Assembly (NCBI RefSeq): GCF_000612445.1
Contig: NZ_BALC01000008.1
Span: forward strand, 1-64,000
Direction of reading: 5' to 3'
DNA length: 64,000 bases
Origin: Liquorilactobacillus sucicola DSM 21376 = JCM 15457
GTDB lineage: Bacteria; Bacillota; Bacilli; Lactobacillales; Lactobacillaceae
Shown: piece by piece, positions 30,593 to 40,578 of the stretch
Position numbering within the stretch: the first letter of the stretch is position 1
Layout of the letters: the number at the start of each line of letters is the position of its first letter
Made by a program: the position numbers and the translations under genes
Notes under the pieces: generated by a model
What the model saw: the letters and a program-made list of their open reading frames with translations, nothing else
What the model was told of the DNA's origin: nothing
The model's database searches: none

Positions 30593-31969
30593 TTAAATTA
30601 CCTCTTTCTGTCTAATGTCAACGAAATGCCCGTGAATGCCGGCAGCTGCAACCATTGCTGGACTTGCCAAATGTGTGCGTGCATCTTTCCCTTGGCGTCC
30701 TTCAAAGTTTCGATTAGTTGTTGAGGCACAATGAATGCCAGCGGGAATTTTGTCAGGGTTCATGGCCAAACACGCGGAACAGCCAGGATCACGCCATTCA
30801 CAGCCAGCTTCTTTGAAAATTTTGTCAAGGCCAAGTTTTTCAGCCTCATTTTTTACGGTCCTTGAACCTGGAACGATCCATGCTGTTACGTTTTTAGCGA
30901 GATGATGGCCCTTCAAGACACGTGCAGCTTCTTGTAAATCAGCTAAGCGTCCATTAGTACAAGATCCGATAAAGATCCATTGAATCGGGATCGCACTTGC
31001 TGCCATATGAGGTTTAAGATCCATGTAGTCATAGGCACGTTGAAAATTCATGTCTGCAATGTCAGGTAATTTGCTAGAGATAGGCACAGACATCGAAGGG
31101 TTGGTGCCCCAAGAAATATAAGGGGCTAGATTGCTAACATCAAACTCTAAGACTTTGTCATAATCAGCGGGGCTGTCGGTATAAAATTGTTGCCAATATT
31201 TTATAGCTTCTTCCATTTTTTTAGGGGCATACTTGCGGCCCTTAATGTATTCAAAAGTAGTTTGATCAGGTTTCATCATGCCCATTTTTGCTCCGCCTTC
31301 AATCGCCATATTACAGATAGACATTCGATTTTCCATCGAGAGACGGTCAACGGTGTCTCCATAAAATTCAAGAGCGTAGCCTGTACCAAAATCAACACCG
31401 TAGGTTGCGATCAATGCCATAATAATATCTTTAGCGGAAACTCCAGCTTGTAGTTTGCCATGCAAGTGAATACCCATTGTTTTTGGCTTTAATTGCCAGA
31501 TCGACTGAGTAGCTAAGACATGTTCAACTTCTGATGTACCAATTCCAAAAGCAATTGAGCCAAAAGCACCGTGGGTCGCCGTATGTGAGTCACCACAGAC
31601 AACAGTTTGACCGGGTTGGGTCAAGCCTAATTGCGGACCGATAACGTGAACGATGCCTTGATCTGCAGATCCTATTTCTGCCAAGCGGATCCCAAATTCG
31701 TCACAATTTGTTTTGAGTGTTTCAATCTGCTTAAGTGAAATGGTGTCTTGGATATTGAAGATATCCTTAGTAGGAACGTTATGATCCATCGTTGCAAAAG
31801 TTCTTTCAGGGCGTCGAACGCGACGGTTGTTCACGCGCAACCCTTCAAATGCTTGGGGAGATGTAACCTCGTGAACTAAGTGCAAGTCAATATAAATCAA
31901 TTGCGGTTCTCCAGGCTTACCCGTGATAACATGTTTCTCCCAGAGTTTATCAAATAATGTCTTTCCCAT
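30593..31969 (-). CDS. leuC: 3-isopropylmalate dehydratase large subunit
   Basis: Aconitase-family subunit of 458 residues. The three [4Fe-4S] ligand cysteines are present (GSCTNGR, then [10 protein letters not shown]). The ATG at 31969 follows AAAGGATG; an in-frame ATG three codons upstream overlaps that site. It overlaps or abuts leuB and leuD. Confidence 0.97.
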   Translation of the reverse strand: MGKTLFDKLWEKHVITGKPGEPQLIYIDLHLVHEVTSPQAFEGLRVNNRRVRRPERTFATMDHNVPTKDIFNIQDTISLKQIETLKTNCDEFGIRLAEIGSADQGIVHVIGPQLGLTQPGQTVVCGDSHTATHGAFGSIAFGIGTSEVEHVLATQSIWQLKPKTMGIHLHGKLQAGVSAKDIIMALIATYGVDFGTGYALEFYGDTVDRLSMENRMSICNMAIEGGAKMGMMKPDQTTFEYIKGRKYAPKKMEEAIKYWQQFYTDSPADYDKVLEFDVSNLAPYISWGTNPSMSVPISSKLPDIADMNFQRAYDYMDLKPHMAASAIPIQWIFIGSCTNGRLADLQEAARVLKGHHLAKNVTAWIVPGSRTVKNEAEKLGLDKIFKEAGCEWRDPGCSACLAMNPDKIPAGIHCASTTNRNFEGRQGKDARTHLASPAMVAAAGIHGHFVDIRQKEVI

Positions 31970-31974
31970 TTTGT

Positions 31975-33024
31975 TCATCCTTTCAGGTTCTTCACAATAT
32001 TAGCTGTAACTTCTTGTGTTGTGGCAGTTCCACCCAGATCAGGCGTGATTATTTTGTCTTCAATTGTTTTTTGGACAGCGGCTGCTATTTTGTCGGCAAG
32101 GAGAGTTTCATTAAATGATTCACGCAGCATCATTTCAATGCTTTGAATCATTGAGATTGGATCTGCGATCCCTTTACCAGCGATGTCTGGTGCAGATCCG
32201 TGAATCGGTTCATAAAGATTGGGGCCATCTGTTCCAGCACTCATGGATGGAATTGTGCCTAAAGATCCTGTCAGAACCGAAGCTTCGTCACTCAAGATAT
32301 CACCAAATAGATTAGCAGTGATTATGACATCAAAGGCTGTCGGTTGTGTGATGATTTTCATTGCTGCGGCATCGACATAGCTGTAATCAACTGTCACTTC
32401 AGGATAGCTTTTTTTGAATTCTTCAGTGACTTGACGCCAAAGCTTTGAGGTAGCCAGAACATTTGCTTTATCAACGATAGTGACGTGTTTGCGGCGATGC
32501 ATGCTCATCTCAAAGCCAATTTTTAAAATACGCTTGACTTCCTGTGCAGTGTAAGTCGTTGTATCTAGTGCTTTTTCTTCATTTTGCTCGCGCGGTGTTC
32601 CAAAATAAATACCGCTGGTCAACTCGCGGACGATAACAAAATCTGTTTCGTTAAGAATCTCTTGTTTCACAGGGGAGAAATGAGATAGGTTAGGGTCAAC
32701 TTTAGTTGGGCGAATGTTTGAGAAAAGTCCTAATGCATTCCTGATTTCTAAAAGCCCCTTTTCAGGCCGTTTTTTGGCAGTATCCCATTTAGGACCGCCA
32801 ATCGCACTCAGTAAGATTGCATCTGTTTTTTTGCAACCAGCGATTGTTTGTTGGGGCAAAGGCTCGCTATACTGATCAATAGCTGCACCACCGAAGGGAT
32901 AATCAATCGTTTCGTATTGGAAGCTTGAGTCTTTACTTGCCGCATCCAAGACTTTTAAGCCAGCTTCCATTATTTCTGGGCCAATGTAGTCTCCACGGAG
33001 AATTGCAATTACTTTCTTAGACAT
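31975..33024 (-). CDS. leuB: 3-isopropylmalate dehydrogenase
   Basis: NAD-dependent oxidative decarboxylation of 3-isopropylmalate, 349 residues. [20 protein letters not shown] and [20 protein letters not shown] are family signatures. It lies 26 bases after leuA in the operon. Confidence 0.97.
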   Translation of the reverse strand: MSKKVIAILRGDYIGPEIMEAGLKVLDAASKDSSFQYETIDYPFGGAAIDQYSEPLPQQTIAGCKKTDAILLSAIGGPKWDTAKKRPEKGLLEIRNALGLFSNIRPTKVDPNLSHFSPVKQEILNETDFVIVRELTSGIYFGTPREQNEEKALDTTTYTAQEVKRILKIGFEMSMHRRKHVTIVDKANVLATSKLWRQVTEEFKKSYPEVTVDYSYVDAAAMKIITQPTAFDVIITANLFGDILSDEASVLTGSLGTIPSMSAGTDGPNLYEPIHGSAPDIAGKGIADPISMIQSIEMMLRESFNETLLADKIAAAVQKTIEDKIITPDLGGTATTQEVTANIVKNLKG

Positions 33025-33050
33025 TACTGCACACCTTTCTTGGTAAAAAA

Positions 33051-34211
33051 TTATTGTGCTACTTTACTTTTTTGCATAATTTTGATCAAATCTTCATCGG
33101 AAACCAGCTGTTGATTGTCAGCAACCGACTTAAAAATAGGAAAAATACGCCGCATATCCTCTTTAGAGACCTGATACCCCATGTCACTTAATTTAACCGC
33201 CACAGCGTGAGACCCAGATAATTTTCCTAACGGAATTGATGCATGATCTATGCCAACAGTTTGTGGTGTCAAAATTTCATAAGTCGCATGATTTTTTAAA
33301 AAACCATCTTGGTGAATGCCAGATTCGTGTGAATAGGCATTTGAACCAGTAACAGCTTTATTGCTTGGAATAGGCATTTTAGTTTTTTCACTGACCATTG
33401 TGGCTGTTTTGAATGTCTGCTTAAGATCAATGTTGTTTTCGGCTTTGTAGTAGTCCTTGCGGACATGCATTGCAGCAGCAACTTCTTCTAAAGCAGTGTT
33501 TCCAGCACGTTCACCAATACCATTGATAGTTCCTTCTATTCTTGTTGCGCCGTGTTGAATAGATGCTAAGGCATTCGCTGTTGCCATACCTAAGTCATTG
33601 TGGCAGTGGACAGAGAAAATAACATCATCGAATTCAGGGATGTTTGCGCGCATATAGTCAAACAAAGCGGCAAATTCGTGGGGATTAGTGTAACCAGTCG
33701 TATCAGGTATGTTGATAACAGTTGCTCCGGCATGTATAGCTGTTCTAATTGCCTTGACTAAGAAATCCCATTCAGTTCTAGTTGCGTCTTCTGGTGAAAA
33801 TTCAACATTGGCGAAGCTTTTTTTAGCATAGCTGACAAAATGATGGATTGCCTCAATTACTTCTTCTTGAGTCATATGCAATTTTGCTTCGCGGTGAATC
33901 GGACTTGTTGCGATGAAGACATGTATTTGCCCTGTAGGAGCATCCTTTAAGGCAGCTGTAACTGCATCGATATCTTTTTTTACACAACGTGCCAAGCCAA
34001 CGACATTTGTCCTCCTTATCTCTTTACCGATGGTTTCAACTGCCTCAAAGTCATTTTTGGAGGCAACTGGAAACCCTGCTTCAATTACATCGACGCCCCA
34101 ATTTTCAAATTGATGGGCCAGTTCGATTTTATCTTTGATTGAAAAATTAACGCCGATGGTTTGTTCACCGTCTCGTAAGGTAGTGTCGAAAAACTGAATT
34201 TTTTTTGTCAT
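33051..34211 (-). CDS. leuA: 2-isopropylmalate synthase, short form without regulatory domain
   Basis: Condenses acetyl-CoA with 2-ketoisovalerate. The TIM-barrel signatures [14 protein letters not shown] and [15 protein letters not shown] are present, and the following subdomain reaches the stop after 386 residues. The usual enzyme has about 510 residues, the last ~130 forming the leucine-binding LeuA dimer domain. That domain is absent here: leuB starts 26 bases later and no continuing frame was noticed. The enzyme may therefore escape leucine feedback, leaving control to the attenuator. A related synthase of the short type is the alternative. Confidence 0.88.
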   Translation of the reverse strand: MTKKIQFFDTTLRDGEQTIGVNFSIKDKIELAHQFENWGVDVIEAGFPVASKNDFEAVETIGKEIRRTNVVGLARCVKKDIDAVTAALKDAPTGQIHVFIATSPIHREAKLHMTQEEVIEAIHHFVSYAKKSFANVEFSPEDATRTEWDFLVKAIRTAIHAGATVINIPDTTGYTNPHEFAALFDYMRANIPEFDDVIFSVHCHNDLGMATANALASIQHGATRIEGTINGIGERAGNTALEEVAAAMHVRKDYYKAENNIDLKQTFKTATMVSEKTKMPIPSNKAVTGSNAYSHESGIHQDGFLKNHATYEILTPQTVGIDHASIPLGKLSGSHAVAVKLSDMGYQVSKEDMRRIFPIFKSVADNQQLVSDEDLIKIMQKSKVAQ

Positions 34212-34263
34212 AAGAAAAACCTCCTAGATTTTATTGGTGTTTATAAGAATTTTGTAATAAAAA

Positions 34264-34292
34264 AGCGCCTCATTCAGTAAGAATGAGACGCT
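34264..34292 (-). terminator. leu attenuator terminator
   Basis: On the minus strand AGCGTCTCATTC...GAATGAGGCGCT (one mismatch) is followed by TTTTTTA. It lies between the leader peptide and leuA. Confidence 0.85.
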
Positions 34293-34334
34293 AACCATTT
34301 CTTAGCTCAAGCCCCATTCCCATAACGCTAAATA

Positions 34335-34359
34335 GGACTCGACATCTTCGTCAGAGTCC
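34335..34359 (-). promoter_or_regulatory. pause/antiterminator hairpin of the leu leader
   Basis: GGACTC-GAC...GTC-A-GAGTCC folds just after the leader-peptide stop. Part of this sequence (ATGTCGAGTCC) can also pair with the leader's ribosome-binding region (GGAGTCCTCGACAT), giving mutually exclusive structures. Confidence 0.55.
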
Positions 34360-34363
34360 TTCG

Positions 34364-34417
34364 TCATAGTAGTAGGGCGAATTCAATTGTTGCAGCTGCA
34401 ATGTATTCGTAAACCAT
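34364..34417 (-). CDS. leuL: leucine attenuation leader peptide (17 residues)
   Basis: On the minus strand AAAGGAG precedes ATG by about ten bases, and the frame reads MVYEYIAAATIEFALLL-stop. The three terminal leucines are consecutive CTA codons followed at once by TGA and hairpins. It begins about 25 bases into the transcript. Together with the terminator before leuA this is a ribosome-mediated leucine attenuator; such a mechanism is known for leu operons in other bacteria, whereas Bacillus uses a T-box. Confidence 0.88.
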   Translation of the reverse strand: MVYEYIAAATIEFALLL

Positions 34418-34447
34418 GTCGAGGACTCCTTTCTTTATTTGTCTATT

Positions 34448-34476
34448 AATCTAACGCATTTTTAATCTTGTGTCAA
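34448..34476 (-). promoter_or_regulatory. leu operon promoter
   Basis: On the minus strand TTGACA (34476-34471), 17 bases, TAGATT (34453-34448). The predicted start near 34441 gives a leader of about 230 nt. Confidence 0.8.
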
Positions 34477-34590
34477 TTACTTTTTTGTAATTTTTTATAA
34501 TTGGCTCATATTACCACTTAGTATTTTTTAAAAACTGTTAAATTCAAAGCTTTTGTAAACGGGTGCACTTAAAAAAGCTTAAATATGCTT

Positions 34591-34613
34591 TTAAACGTTT
34601 ACAAACGCTTACA
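34591..34613. promoter_or_regulatory. cre-like sites upstream of nagB
   Basis: TTAAACGTTTACAAACGCTTACA contains two overlapping words close to the CcpA cre pattern TGWAANCGNTNWCA on the minus strand, each with mismatches. Carbon-catabolite control of nagB is plausible. Confidence 0.4.
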
Positions 34614-34685
34614 GAAATGATAGAATTCTACATGTGAGAAGTTGAGTTCTTTCTACATGATTTTGAAATGAGTGAGTCCTTTTAC

Positions 34686-34727
34686 TTGTATACTTGGTAT
34701 AGTCCAATTATAATAGGACTATACCAA
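34686..34727 (+). promoter_or_regulatory. nagB promoter with 12-bp operator dyad
   Basis: TTGTAT (34686-34691), 17 bases, TATAAT (34709-34714). A perfect inverted repeat TTGGTATAGTCC (34694-34705) / GGACTATACCAA (34716-34727) brackets the -10 box. The half-sites resemble the TGGTCTAGACCA type bound by GntR/HutC-family NagR regulators, so repression relieved by GlcN-6-P or GlcNAc-6-P is likely. Confidence 0.75.
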
Positions 34728-34746
34728 TTTATGGAGGTAGAGTTTA

Positions 34747-35457
34747 ATGAAAATCAGTATTGTTAAGGACAAAAACCAAGGTGGACAACTTGCCTATAAC
34801 TTTTTCAAAGAGGAGCTAGATAGGAACTCTCAAGCTGTTTTTGGGTTGGCAACTGGAAGTACCCCACTTACAACATACGAAGTGCTCGTGCGTAGTGATT
34901 TGGATTTTTCTAACAGTATTTCTATTAACTTAGACGAATATGTAGGTCTGGCTGCAGATCACCCACAAAGCTATAAACATTACATGTGGAAGAACTTATT
35001 CCAATATAAGCCATTTCAACATTCTTATTTGCCAGATGGAGAAGCTGCAGATGAAAAAAGTGAAATTAGCAGATACGATAGTATTCTCGAAAAAAATCCA
35101 ATTGATCTGCAGCTGTTGGGTATCGGAAGAAATGGGCATATTGGTTTTAATGAACCAGGTACATCTTTTAACTTGAAGACCCATAAAGTTGAACTCACAG
35201 AATCAACGATTGCGGCGAATGCGCGTTTTTTTGATGAGGTAAGAGATGTTCCACGCTACGCATACTCAATGGGAATAGGTTCAATTTTAAAATCCAAGAG
35301 AATCATTTTAGAAGCGTTTGGAGCATCTAAAGCACAGGCGGTTAAGGACATGATTGAAGGACCAGTTTCTCAACAGTGCCCAGCTAGTGCACTACAAACT
35401 CATTCAGATGTAACAGTGATCCTAGATGAAGCTGCCGCACAAAAATTAAATAAGTGA
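34747..35457 (+). CDS. nagB: glucosamine-6-phosphate deaminase
   Basis: Converts GlcN-6-P to fructose-6-P and ammonia. The 236-residue protein has the signature [14 protein letters not shown] near residue 125 and [11 protein letters not shown] near 36; this is the short Firmicutes form. The ATG follows TGGAGGTAG. It is monocistronic with no nagA nearby. Confidence 0.96.
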   Translation: MKISIVKDKNQGGQLAYNFFKEELDRNSQAVFGLATGSTPLTTYEVLVRSDLDFSNSISINLDEYVGLAADHPQSYKHYMWKNLFQYKPFQHSYLPDGEAADEKSEISRYDSILEKNPIDLQLLGIGRNGHIGFNEPGTSFNLKTHKVELTESTIAANARFFDEVRDVPRYAYSMGIGSILKSKRIILEAFGASKAQAVKDMIEGPVSQQCPASALQTHSDVTVILDEAAAQKLNK

Positions 35458-35490
35458 ACAAGTAGACTGAATGTCTATTAAAGTTTTTGA

Positions 35491-35604
35491 TATGGGCTAA
35501 AAGCCAGTAGCTTGTGTTCGGACAAAAATAAAAGGAATAATGCATTCTCCAAACCCCTTTGATCGTTCAGAGCATAAGTATACTGCCTTTTGGCCCATAT
35601 TGCT
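35491..35604. repeat. long inverted repeat between nagB and the LysR gene
   Basis: ATATGGGCTAAAAGCC (about 35491-35506) and GCCTTTTGGCCCATAT (about 35587-35602) are imperfect complements enclosing about 80 bases. A small GCTGTC/GACAGC hairpin follows. It may end the convergent nagB and mleR transcripts, but there is no good T run. Confidence 0.45.
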
Positions 35605-35622
35605 GTCCAAAAGACAGCCTAG

Positions 35623-36522
35623 TTACTGGTGATAGGAATCGGTGCGCAAAGCTTGAATCAAAATGTCGATAACTTTTTTTTGAGTAGCAGAAGGTAACTG
35701 TGATTGTCGAAAAACCAACGAGATCAAGAATTCGGGCTGAAATGAATCTGTTAAAGCAAGGCTGACAAGTTCATCCTGTGGGGTGAGAGCTGTTTCAGTT
35801 AAAAAACCAATACCGACATTTTCGTGAACCAAATTTTTCAACAGGGTAATATCCCCGGTTTTATAAATAATGTTAGGGTTAATGAAGGAGAATTTGTTTA
35901 GAGCCCCAAAAGCGGTGGGGTGAACAAAGTCCTCCGTCTGCATAATAAACTTTTCATCATGGAGATCTTGAAAAGCTATTTTTTGCTGTGAAGCCAAGTG
36001 TGACTTAGGACTAACGATTATTTTGAAGTGATGTTTCGCTAAAAGTGTTGCATTTAATAAAGAATTGTTTAATGAGTGAGTTGAACCGAGCAGTGCAATA
36101 TCGAGTTTCCCATCTTCCAAAGCGGTTAGAAGTTCGCCAGAACCGGTTTCTGTAACGGCAAGTTGACTAAGTAAGCCAGCTTGTGCTAAACGTGATGCAG
36201 CTTTTGGAAAAAAATAATGACCGATAATCGGCGGCAGCCCAAAGCGGACTTGCTCTTGGTTCAGAGCGGCCATATCAAGGTTAGTCAGTTCAACTTCATC
36301 AATTATCCGGTGTGCATGTTTTAAGAGCTGGTGCCCACTTGGAGTAATTAAGATTGATTGATGCGATTGATCACGAAGAACTAGTGTTGTGTCAAATTCT
36401 CGCTCTAGTCTTTTAACAGCCATAGTTATCGTGGGCTGCCTGACCGAAAAATAGTCGGCTACAGCAGTAAAGTTTTTTAGAGATGCTAATTTTGAAAAGT
36501 AAGTTAGGTCACGAATCTTCAT
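35623..36522 (-). CDS. mleR: LysR-family regulator of the malolactic genes
   Basis: A 299-residue protein with an N-terminal helix-turn-helix (FTAVADYFSVRQPTITMAVKRL) and a substrate-binding C-terminal domain. It diverges from the malolactic enzyme gene, the standard position of MleR, which activates malolactic genes in response to malate. The effector is inferred from position. Confidence 0.88.
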   Translation of the reverse strand: MKIRDLTYFSKLASLKNFTAVADYFSVRQPTITMAVKRLEREFDTTLVLRDQSHQSILITPSGHQLLKHAHRIIDEVELTNLDMAALNQEQVRFGLPPIIGHYFFPKAASRLAQAGLLSQLAVTETGSGELLTALEDGKLDIALLGSTHSLNNSLLNATLLAKHHFKIIVSPKSHLASQQKIAFQDLHDEKFIMQTEDFVHPTAFGALNKFSFINPNIIYKTGDITLLKNLVHENVGIGFLTETALTPQDELVSLALTDSFQPEFLISLVFRQSQLPSATQKKVIDILIQALRTDSYHQ

Positions 36523-36570
36523 AAGAATCCTCCTGCTAATGAATAAATTGATATTAAGGAATCCCCAAAT

Positions 36571-36685
36571 AAGAGGGGCTGGGTCAAAAGTAAAATTTTA
36601 ACCTAGCTCCTCTATTTATTTCGTATAAACGCATTCTATAAGTCAAACTTCTCTGTCTAACTCGAATTTGTCGACTTATGGAACA
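36571..36685 (-). repeat. dispersed hairpin element, copy F
   Basis: The terminal hairpin (36571-36613, AAGAGGGGCTGGGTCAAAA core, imperfect) is followed by TCGTATAAACGCATTCTATAAGTCAAA...CTGTCTA, closely matching copy G near 59.88 kb. The internal CATAGC stem is missing. It lies between mleR and mleA and could end transcripts from either side. Confidence 0.65.
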
Positions 36686-36765
36686 ATCCCTTTTTTAGTG
36701 CTTATCATGCTCAACGAATAATAGAAAACTGTTCTTATAAATTTATTTTATCACAGCTGCTCAGT

Positions 36766-36795
36766 TTGACTATAGTTTTTTCTAGATGCTATGCT
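36766..36795 (+). promoter_or_regulatory. mleA promoter
   Basis: TTGACT (36766-36771), 18 bases, TATGCT (36790-36795), about 40 bases before the start codon. Confidence 0.55.
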
Positions 36796-36835
36796 TTCTC
36801 GGCAAATACTTAACTTTGTAAGGAGAGATTTTTAG

Positions 36836-38478
36836 ATGAGTGAAAAAGCACAGCAAATTTTAAATAATCCATTTCTTAATAAAGGAACAGCCTTCACATT
36901 GGCTGAACGGCAACAATTAGGGTTAGTTGGATTATTACCGCCCCATGTTCAGACTCTAGAGGAACAAGTTAAACAAACTTATGCGCAGTATTTAAGTAAA
37001 ACATCAATGTTAGAAAAACGTCATTTTCTGATGATGATTTTTAATGAAAATCGTGTCTTGTTCTATAAACTTTTCAGTCAACATATTGCTGAGTTTATGC
37101 CAATCGTTTATGATCCAACGATTGCTGATACAATCGAAAATTATAGTTCGCTCTTTGTCAATCCGCAGAATGCGGCTTTTCTATCGATTGATGCTCCAGA
37201 TGCAATTGCTGAAACTTTGAAGAACGCCACAGCTGACCGTAACATCAAATTGATTGTTGTGACCGATGCTGAGGGTATCTTAGGAATCGGTGATTGGGGA
37301 ACACAAGGGGTTGATATCTCTGTCGGAAAACTGATGGTGTATACAGCAGCTGCAGGAATTGATCCGAGTTCTGTTTTACCAGTTGTTTTGGATGTTGGTA
37401 CTAATCGAGAAAGTTTGTTAAAAGATCCAATGTATCTCGGCAATCATCATGAGCGTGTTCGAGGAGAAAAATATTATGATTTTGTTGACAGTTTTGTTCA
37501 AACAGCCGAAACGCTCTTTCCAGATCTGTATCTGCATTTTGAGGACTTTGGTCGCAGTAATGCAGCTAATATTTTAAATAAATACAAGGACAAGATCGTA
37601 ACATTTAATGACGATATCCAAGGAACGGGAATCATTGTCCTAGCTGGGTTGCTGGGTGCCTTAAATATCTCTGGCGAAACATTCACTGATCAAGTTTACA
37701 TGAGTTTTGGAGCAGGCACTGCTGGCGCAGGAATTACACAACGAATATATGAAGAAATGTTGCAGCAAGGTCTGACGGAGGATGAAGCACGTACACACTT
37801 TTATATGTCGATAAGCAAGGACTGCTCTTTGAGGATGATCCAGAGCTGACGCCGGAACAGAGACCTTTTGCACGTAAGCGGAGTGAATTTGAACATCCAG
37901 ATAAGTTAACCTCACTTGCAGCAGCCGTCAAGGCAGTTCATCCAACGATTCTTGTAGGTACCTCAACACAACCGGGAACCTTCACTGAAGATATTGTTAA
38001 AGAAATGGCAGCACATACTGCTCGTCCAATCATTTTCCCATTATCTAACCCTACTAAGTTAGCTGAAGCAAAAGCAGAAGATTTATTGAGATGGACTAAT
38101 GGGAAAGCTTTGGTTGCTACGGGTATACCTGCCGAACCAGTTGTCTTAAATGGAGTTACCTATGAAATAGGTCAAGCTAATAACGCACTAGTATATCCCG
38201 GATTGGGGTTAGGTACGATTGCAGCAACTGCACGTTTACTTAATGATGAAATGATCAGCAAAGCAGCACATTCTTTGGGCGGGATCGTTGACCCAACTGC
38301 AGCTGGAGCAGCAGTTTTACCGCCAGTTACCAAGTTAGATGTCTTTTCTCAAACAGTTGCAGAAGCTGTTGCACAAAGTGCGGTTGATCAAGGATTAAAT
38401 AAAGAACCCATTGATAATGTAAAAAAAGCAGTTGCAGATTTGAAGTGGGCTCCTGAATATAATTCAATGACAAAGTAA
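36836..38478 (+). CDS. mleA: malolactic enzyme (frame broken once)
   Basis: NAD- and Mn-dependent conversion of L-malate to L-lactate and CO2, which deacidifies the medium and builds proton-motive force. It is a malic-enzyme-family protein with [20 protein letters not shown] near residue 255. The frame breaks at 37807; one extra G gives ...[32 protein letters not shown]... and continues to 38478, for 547 residues (normal size). The ATG follows AAGGAGAG. The permease gene follows directly, and mleR diverges upstream. The break matches the window-wide error pattern. Confidence 0.93.
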
Positions 38479-38502
38479 TAAAATAAGAGGAGCGTGATTG
38501 TT

Positions 38503-39471
38503 TTGGCAGCATTTCTAACTTCATTATCTAGTGTTGGTCAAATAATTTTAGTGATTGCATTAGGTTATTTTTTAAGACGTAGAGGAAAGTTTGATGATAG
38601 TTTTAAGGGTAGTATTTCTTTTTTGATTATGAATATTGCGCTACCTTTATCTATATTCGTTTCAGTGTTGGACAATTTAACCCGTGATAAACTGTTAGGC
38701 CTTTCTAGTGGTCTTATTTATGTGCTGATTAGTTTTATAACGGGCTACTTGGTTGCATGGGTTCTGACAAAAGTTTTACGTGTAAAAGCCGGGCGACGCG
38801 GGACATTCATAAATATGTTCGTTAATGCTAATACTATTTTTGTAGGATTACCATTGAACATTGCATTATTCGGCAATGTTAGCCTACCATATTTTTTGAT
38901 TTACTATGTGGCTAACACGGTATCGACGTGGGCAATTGGTGTTTTCTTCATCTCCAATGATGATCCAACTAAACATGGAAAGGGGCAAGATAGCAGTAAG
39001 TTCAATTGGAAGAAGCTGCTGCCAGCGCCACTTGTCGGGTTTTTAATTGCATTGATTTGGTTGTTATTGGGCCTTCCATTACCACAGTTTTTCGATAAAA
39101 CATTTTCAATGGTCGGTGGGATAGTTACACCGATGTCGCTGATTTACATTGGCATTATTTTAGCTGATGCAGGCTTGAAATCAATTCATTTTGACAGAGA
39201 TACGATTTTTGCATTGCTAGGAAGGTTTGTTGTAGCACCAGCAATCATGATAGTTATTATGATGATTTTCAAAAATATGGGACAAGGAATTCCTAATATT
39301 GAACAAAATACACTAATTATTCAGACGGCAACACCAGGGTTAGCTGTTTTGCCTATTTTAGTCGGACAATCACATGGGGATGTTGAATATGCTACAAATG
39401 TGGTTACGACGAGCACGGTATTATTTGTTGTCGTTGTGCCAATACTAATGCAGATTGTTCGTTTTATCTAA
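38503..39471 (+). CDS. mleP: malate permease (auxin efflux carrier family)
   Basis: A 322-residue AEC-family membrane protein with about ten hydrophobic segments, including the conserved central NANTIFVGLPLNIALFG. It imports malate and releases lactate for the upstream malolactic enzyme. The TTG at 38503 sits ten bases after GGAG; the GTG at 38494 is too close to that site. Confidence 0.88.
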   Translation: MAAFLTSLSSVGQIILVIALGYFLRRRGKFDDSFKGSISFLIMNIALPLSIFVSVLDNLTRDKLLGLSSGLIYVLISFITGYLVAWVLTKVLRVKAGRRGTFINMFVNANTIFVGLPLNIALFGNVSLPYFLIYYVANTVSTWAIGVFFISNDDPTKHGKGQDSSKFNWKKLLPAPLVGFLIALIWLLLGLPLPQFFDKTFSMVGGIVTPMSLIYIGIILADAGLKSIHFDRDTIFALLGRFVVAPAIMIVIMMIFKNMGQGIPNIEQNTLIIQTATPGLAVLPILVGQSHGDVEYATNVVTTSTVLFVVVVPILMQIVRFI

Positions 39472-39559
39472 TAAACGACAATATATTCAAGAGCATTCAG
39501 AACAAGACTTGTAGCTCTCGAAACGCACGTATGAACTTGGCTAAAAGGGTTTAAAGTGA

Positions 39560-39707
39560 ATGGAACGCAAGGCAGTAAAATTAGAGTACTAACTCAAAAT
39601 TGTGAGCATGACGAATTTCATGCTATGCGTAATTTGAGGATAGGTAGGAAATTTTGATTAAGAAGTATATTAACATGGCATAAAAAAGGACTGGATCAAA
39701 ATTTAAA
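39560..39707 (+). repeat. dispersed hairpin element, copy E (diverged)
   Basis: GAGTACTAACTCAAAATT...AATTTGAGG brackets a stem AGCATG (39605-39610) / CATGCT (39619-39624) that replaces the CATAGC/GCTATG of other copies while keeping the pairing. The linker GGAAATTTTGATTAAG and a decayed hairpin (GGACTGGATCAAAATTTAAATTTG) follow. Confidence 0.6.
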
Positions 39708-39710
39708 TTT

Positions 39711-39793
39711 GAAGTGCCCTATAATAGTTAGACAAAAATCTAATTATTATAGGGCACTTTTTATGACTAAATATACATATAAATTCAAAATTA
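39711..39793 (+). mobile_element. solo left end of an IS3-family-like element
   Basis: TGAAGTGCCCTATAAT... forms a long near-perfect hairpin (39713-39760), then comes an ATG frame reading [12 protein letters not shown], which resembles the first residues of IS150/IS1223-type OrfA transposases. The similarity ends within trpA's last codons; no transposase body or right end is present. The hairpin with its T run may now serve as terminator for mleP and trpA. Confidence 0.45.
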
Positions 39794-40578
39794 AATTAGC
39801 TCAGACGGTTCAGCAAGAGCATTTTTCATTGTGTGGACATAGTCTGTCAACTGTTGTTCTGCATGTACTCCTTCCTGAGCGATAATCTTTACAATTGCCG
39901 ATCCTACAATAACTCCATCTGCAGATTTTGAAATCGTGGCAGCTTGTTCGGGTGAATGAACACCAAACCCGACAGCAACGGGTACAGCGGTAAGTTGCTT
40001 AATATCAGACACCATTTTTTTTAGATCAGTTGTGATCTTATTTCGTGCCCCAGTGACTCCTAGTGACGAAACAGCATAAATGAATCCATCCGTGTCGGCA
40101 ATTATTTTTTTGATACGTTCTCCAGAAGTCGGAGCGACTAATGGAATTAGCGCACAACTGGCTTTTTTAGCAAAAGGTGCAACCTCTGCACGTTCCTCAA
40201 CTGGAAGATCAGGATGATAACACCGCCGATTTTTAATTGCTGACAGGCAGCGAAGAATCTAGCATAGCCATATTTAAAAACGTTATTTAAATAAACTAAA
40301 AGGACTAGTGGAACCGTCGTCTCTTCACGAATCTTAGCAACCATCTCAAAAACGCGTTTAGTTGAAACGCCGCTCTTAAAAGCACGTTGCCCGGCCGCTT
40401 GAATCACTGGGCCGTCTGCAACGGGATCGCTGAAAGGAACGCCGATTTCAACTATGTCCGTTCCAGCTTTCGCCAGAGTTTTCACGTAATCAATTGATTT
40501 GGTAAAGTTTGGATCACAGGCAACTGTAAACCCAATAAAAGCTTTTTTGTTTTTAAAGGCGTCACTGATATTAGTCAT
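39791..40578 (-). CDS. trpA: tryptophan synthase alpha chain (frame broken once)
   Basis: Cleaves indole-3-glycerol phosphate to indole. Signatures include [44 protein letters not shown]-type segments near residues 20-60 (shown in part: [12 protein letters not shown]). The frame breaks at 40212-40213 (CC on the coding strand). One extra C restores [19 protein letters not shown], then [10 protein letters not shown], then [13 protein letters not shown], for 262 residues. The ATG at 40578 overlaps the trpB end. The last codons (EPSELI-stop) run into the IS-like remnant, so the native C-terminus may have been altered. Confidence 0.92.
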
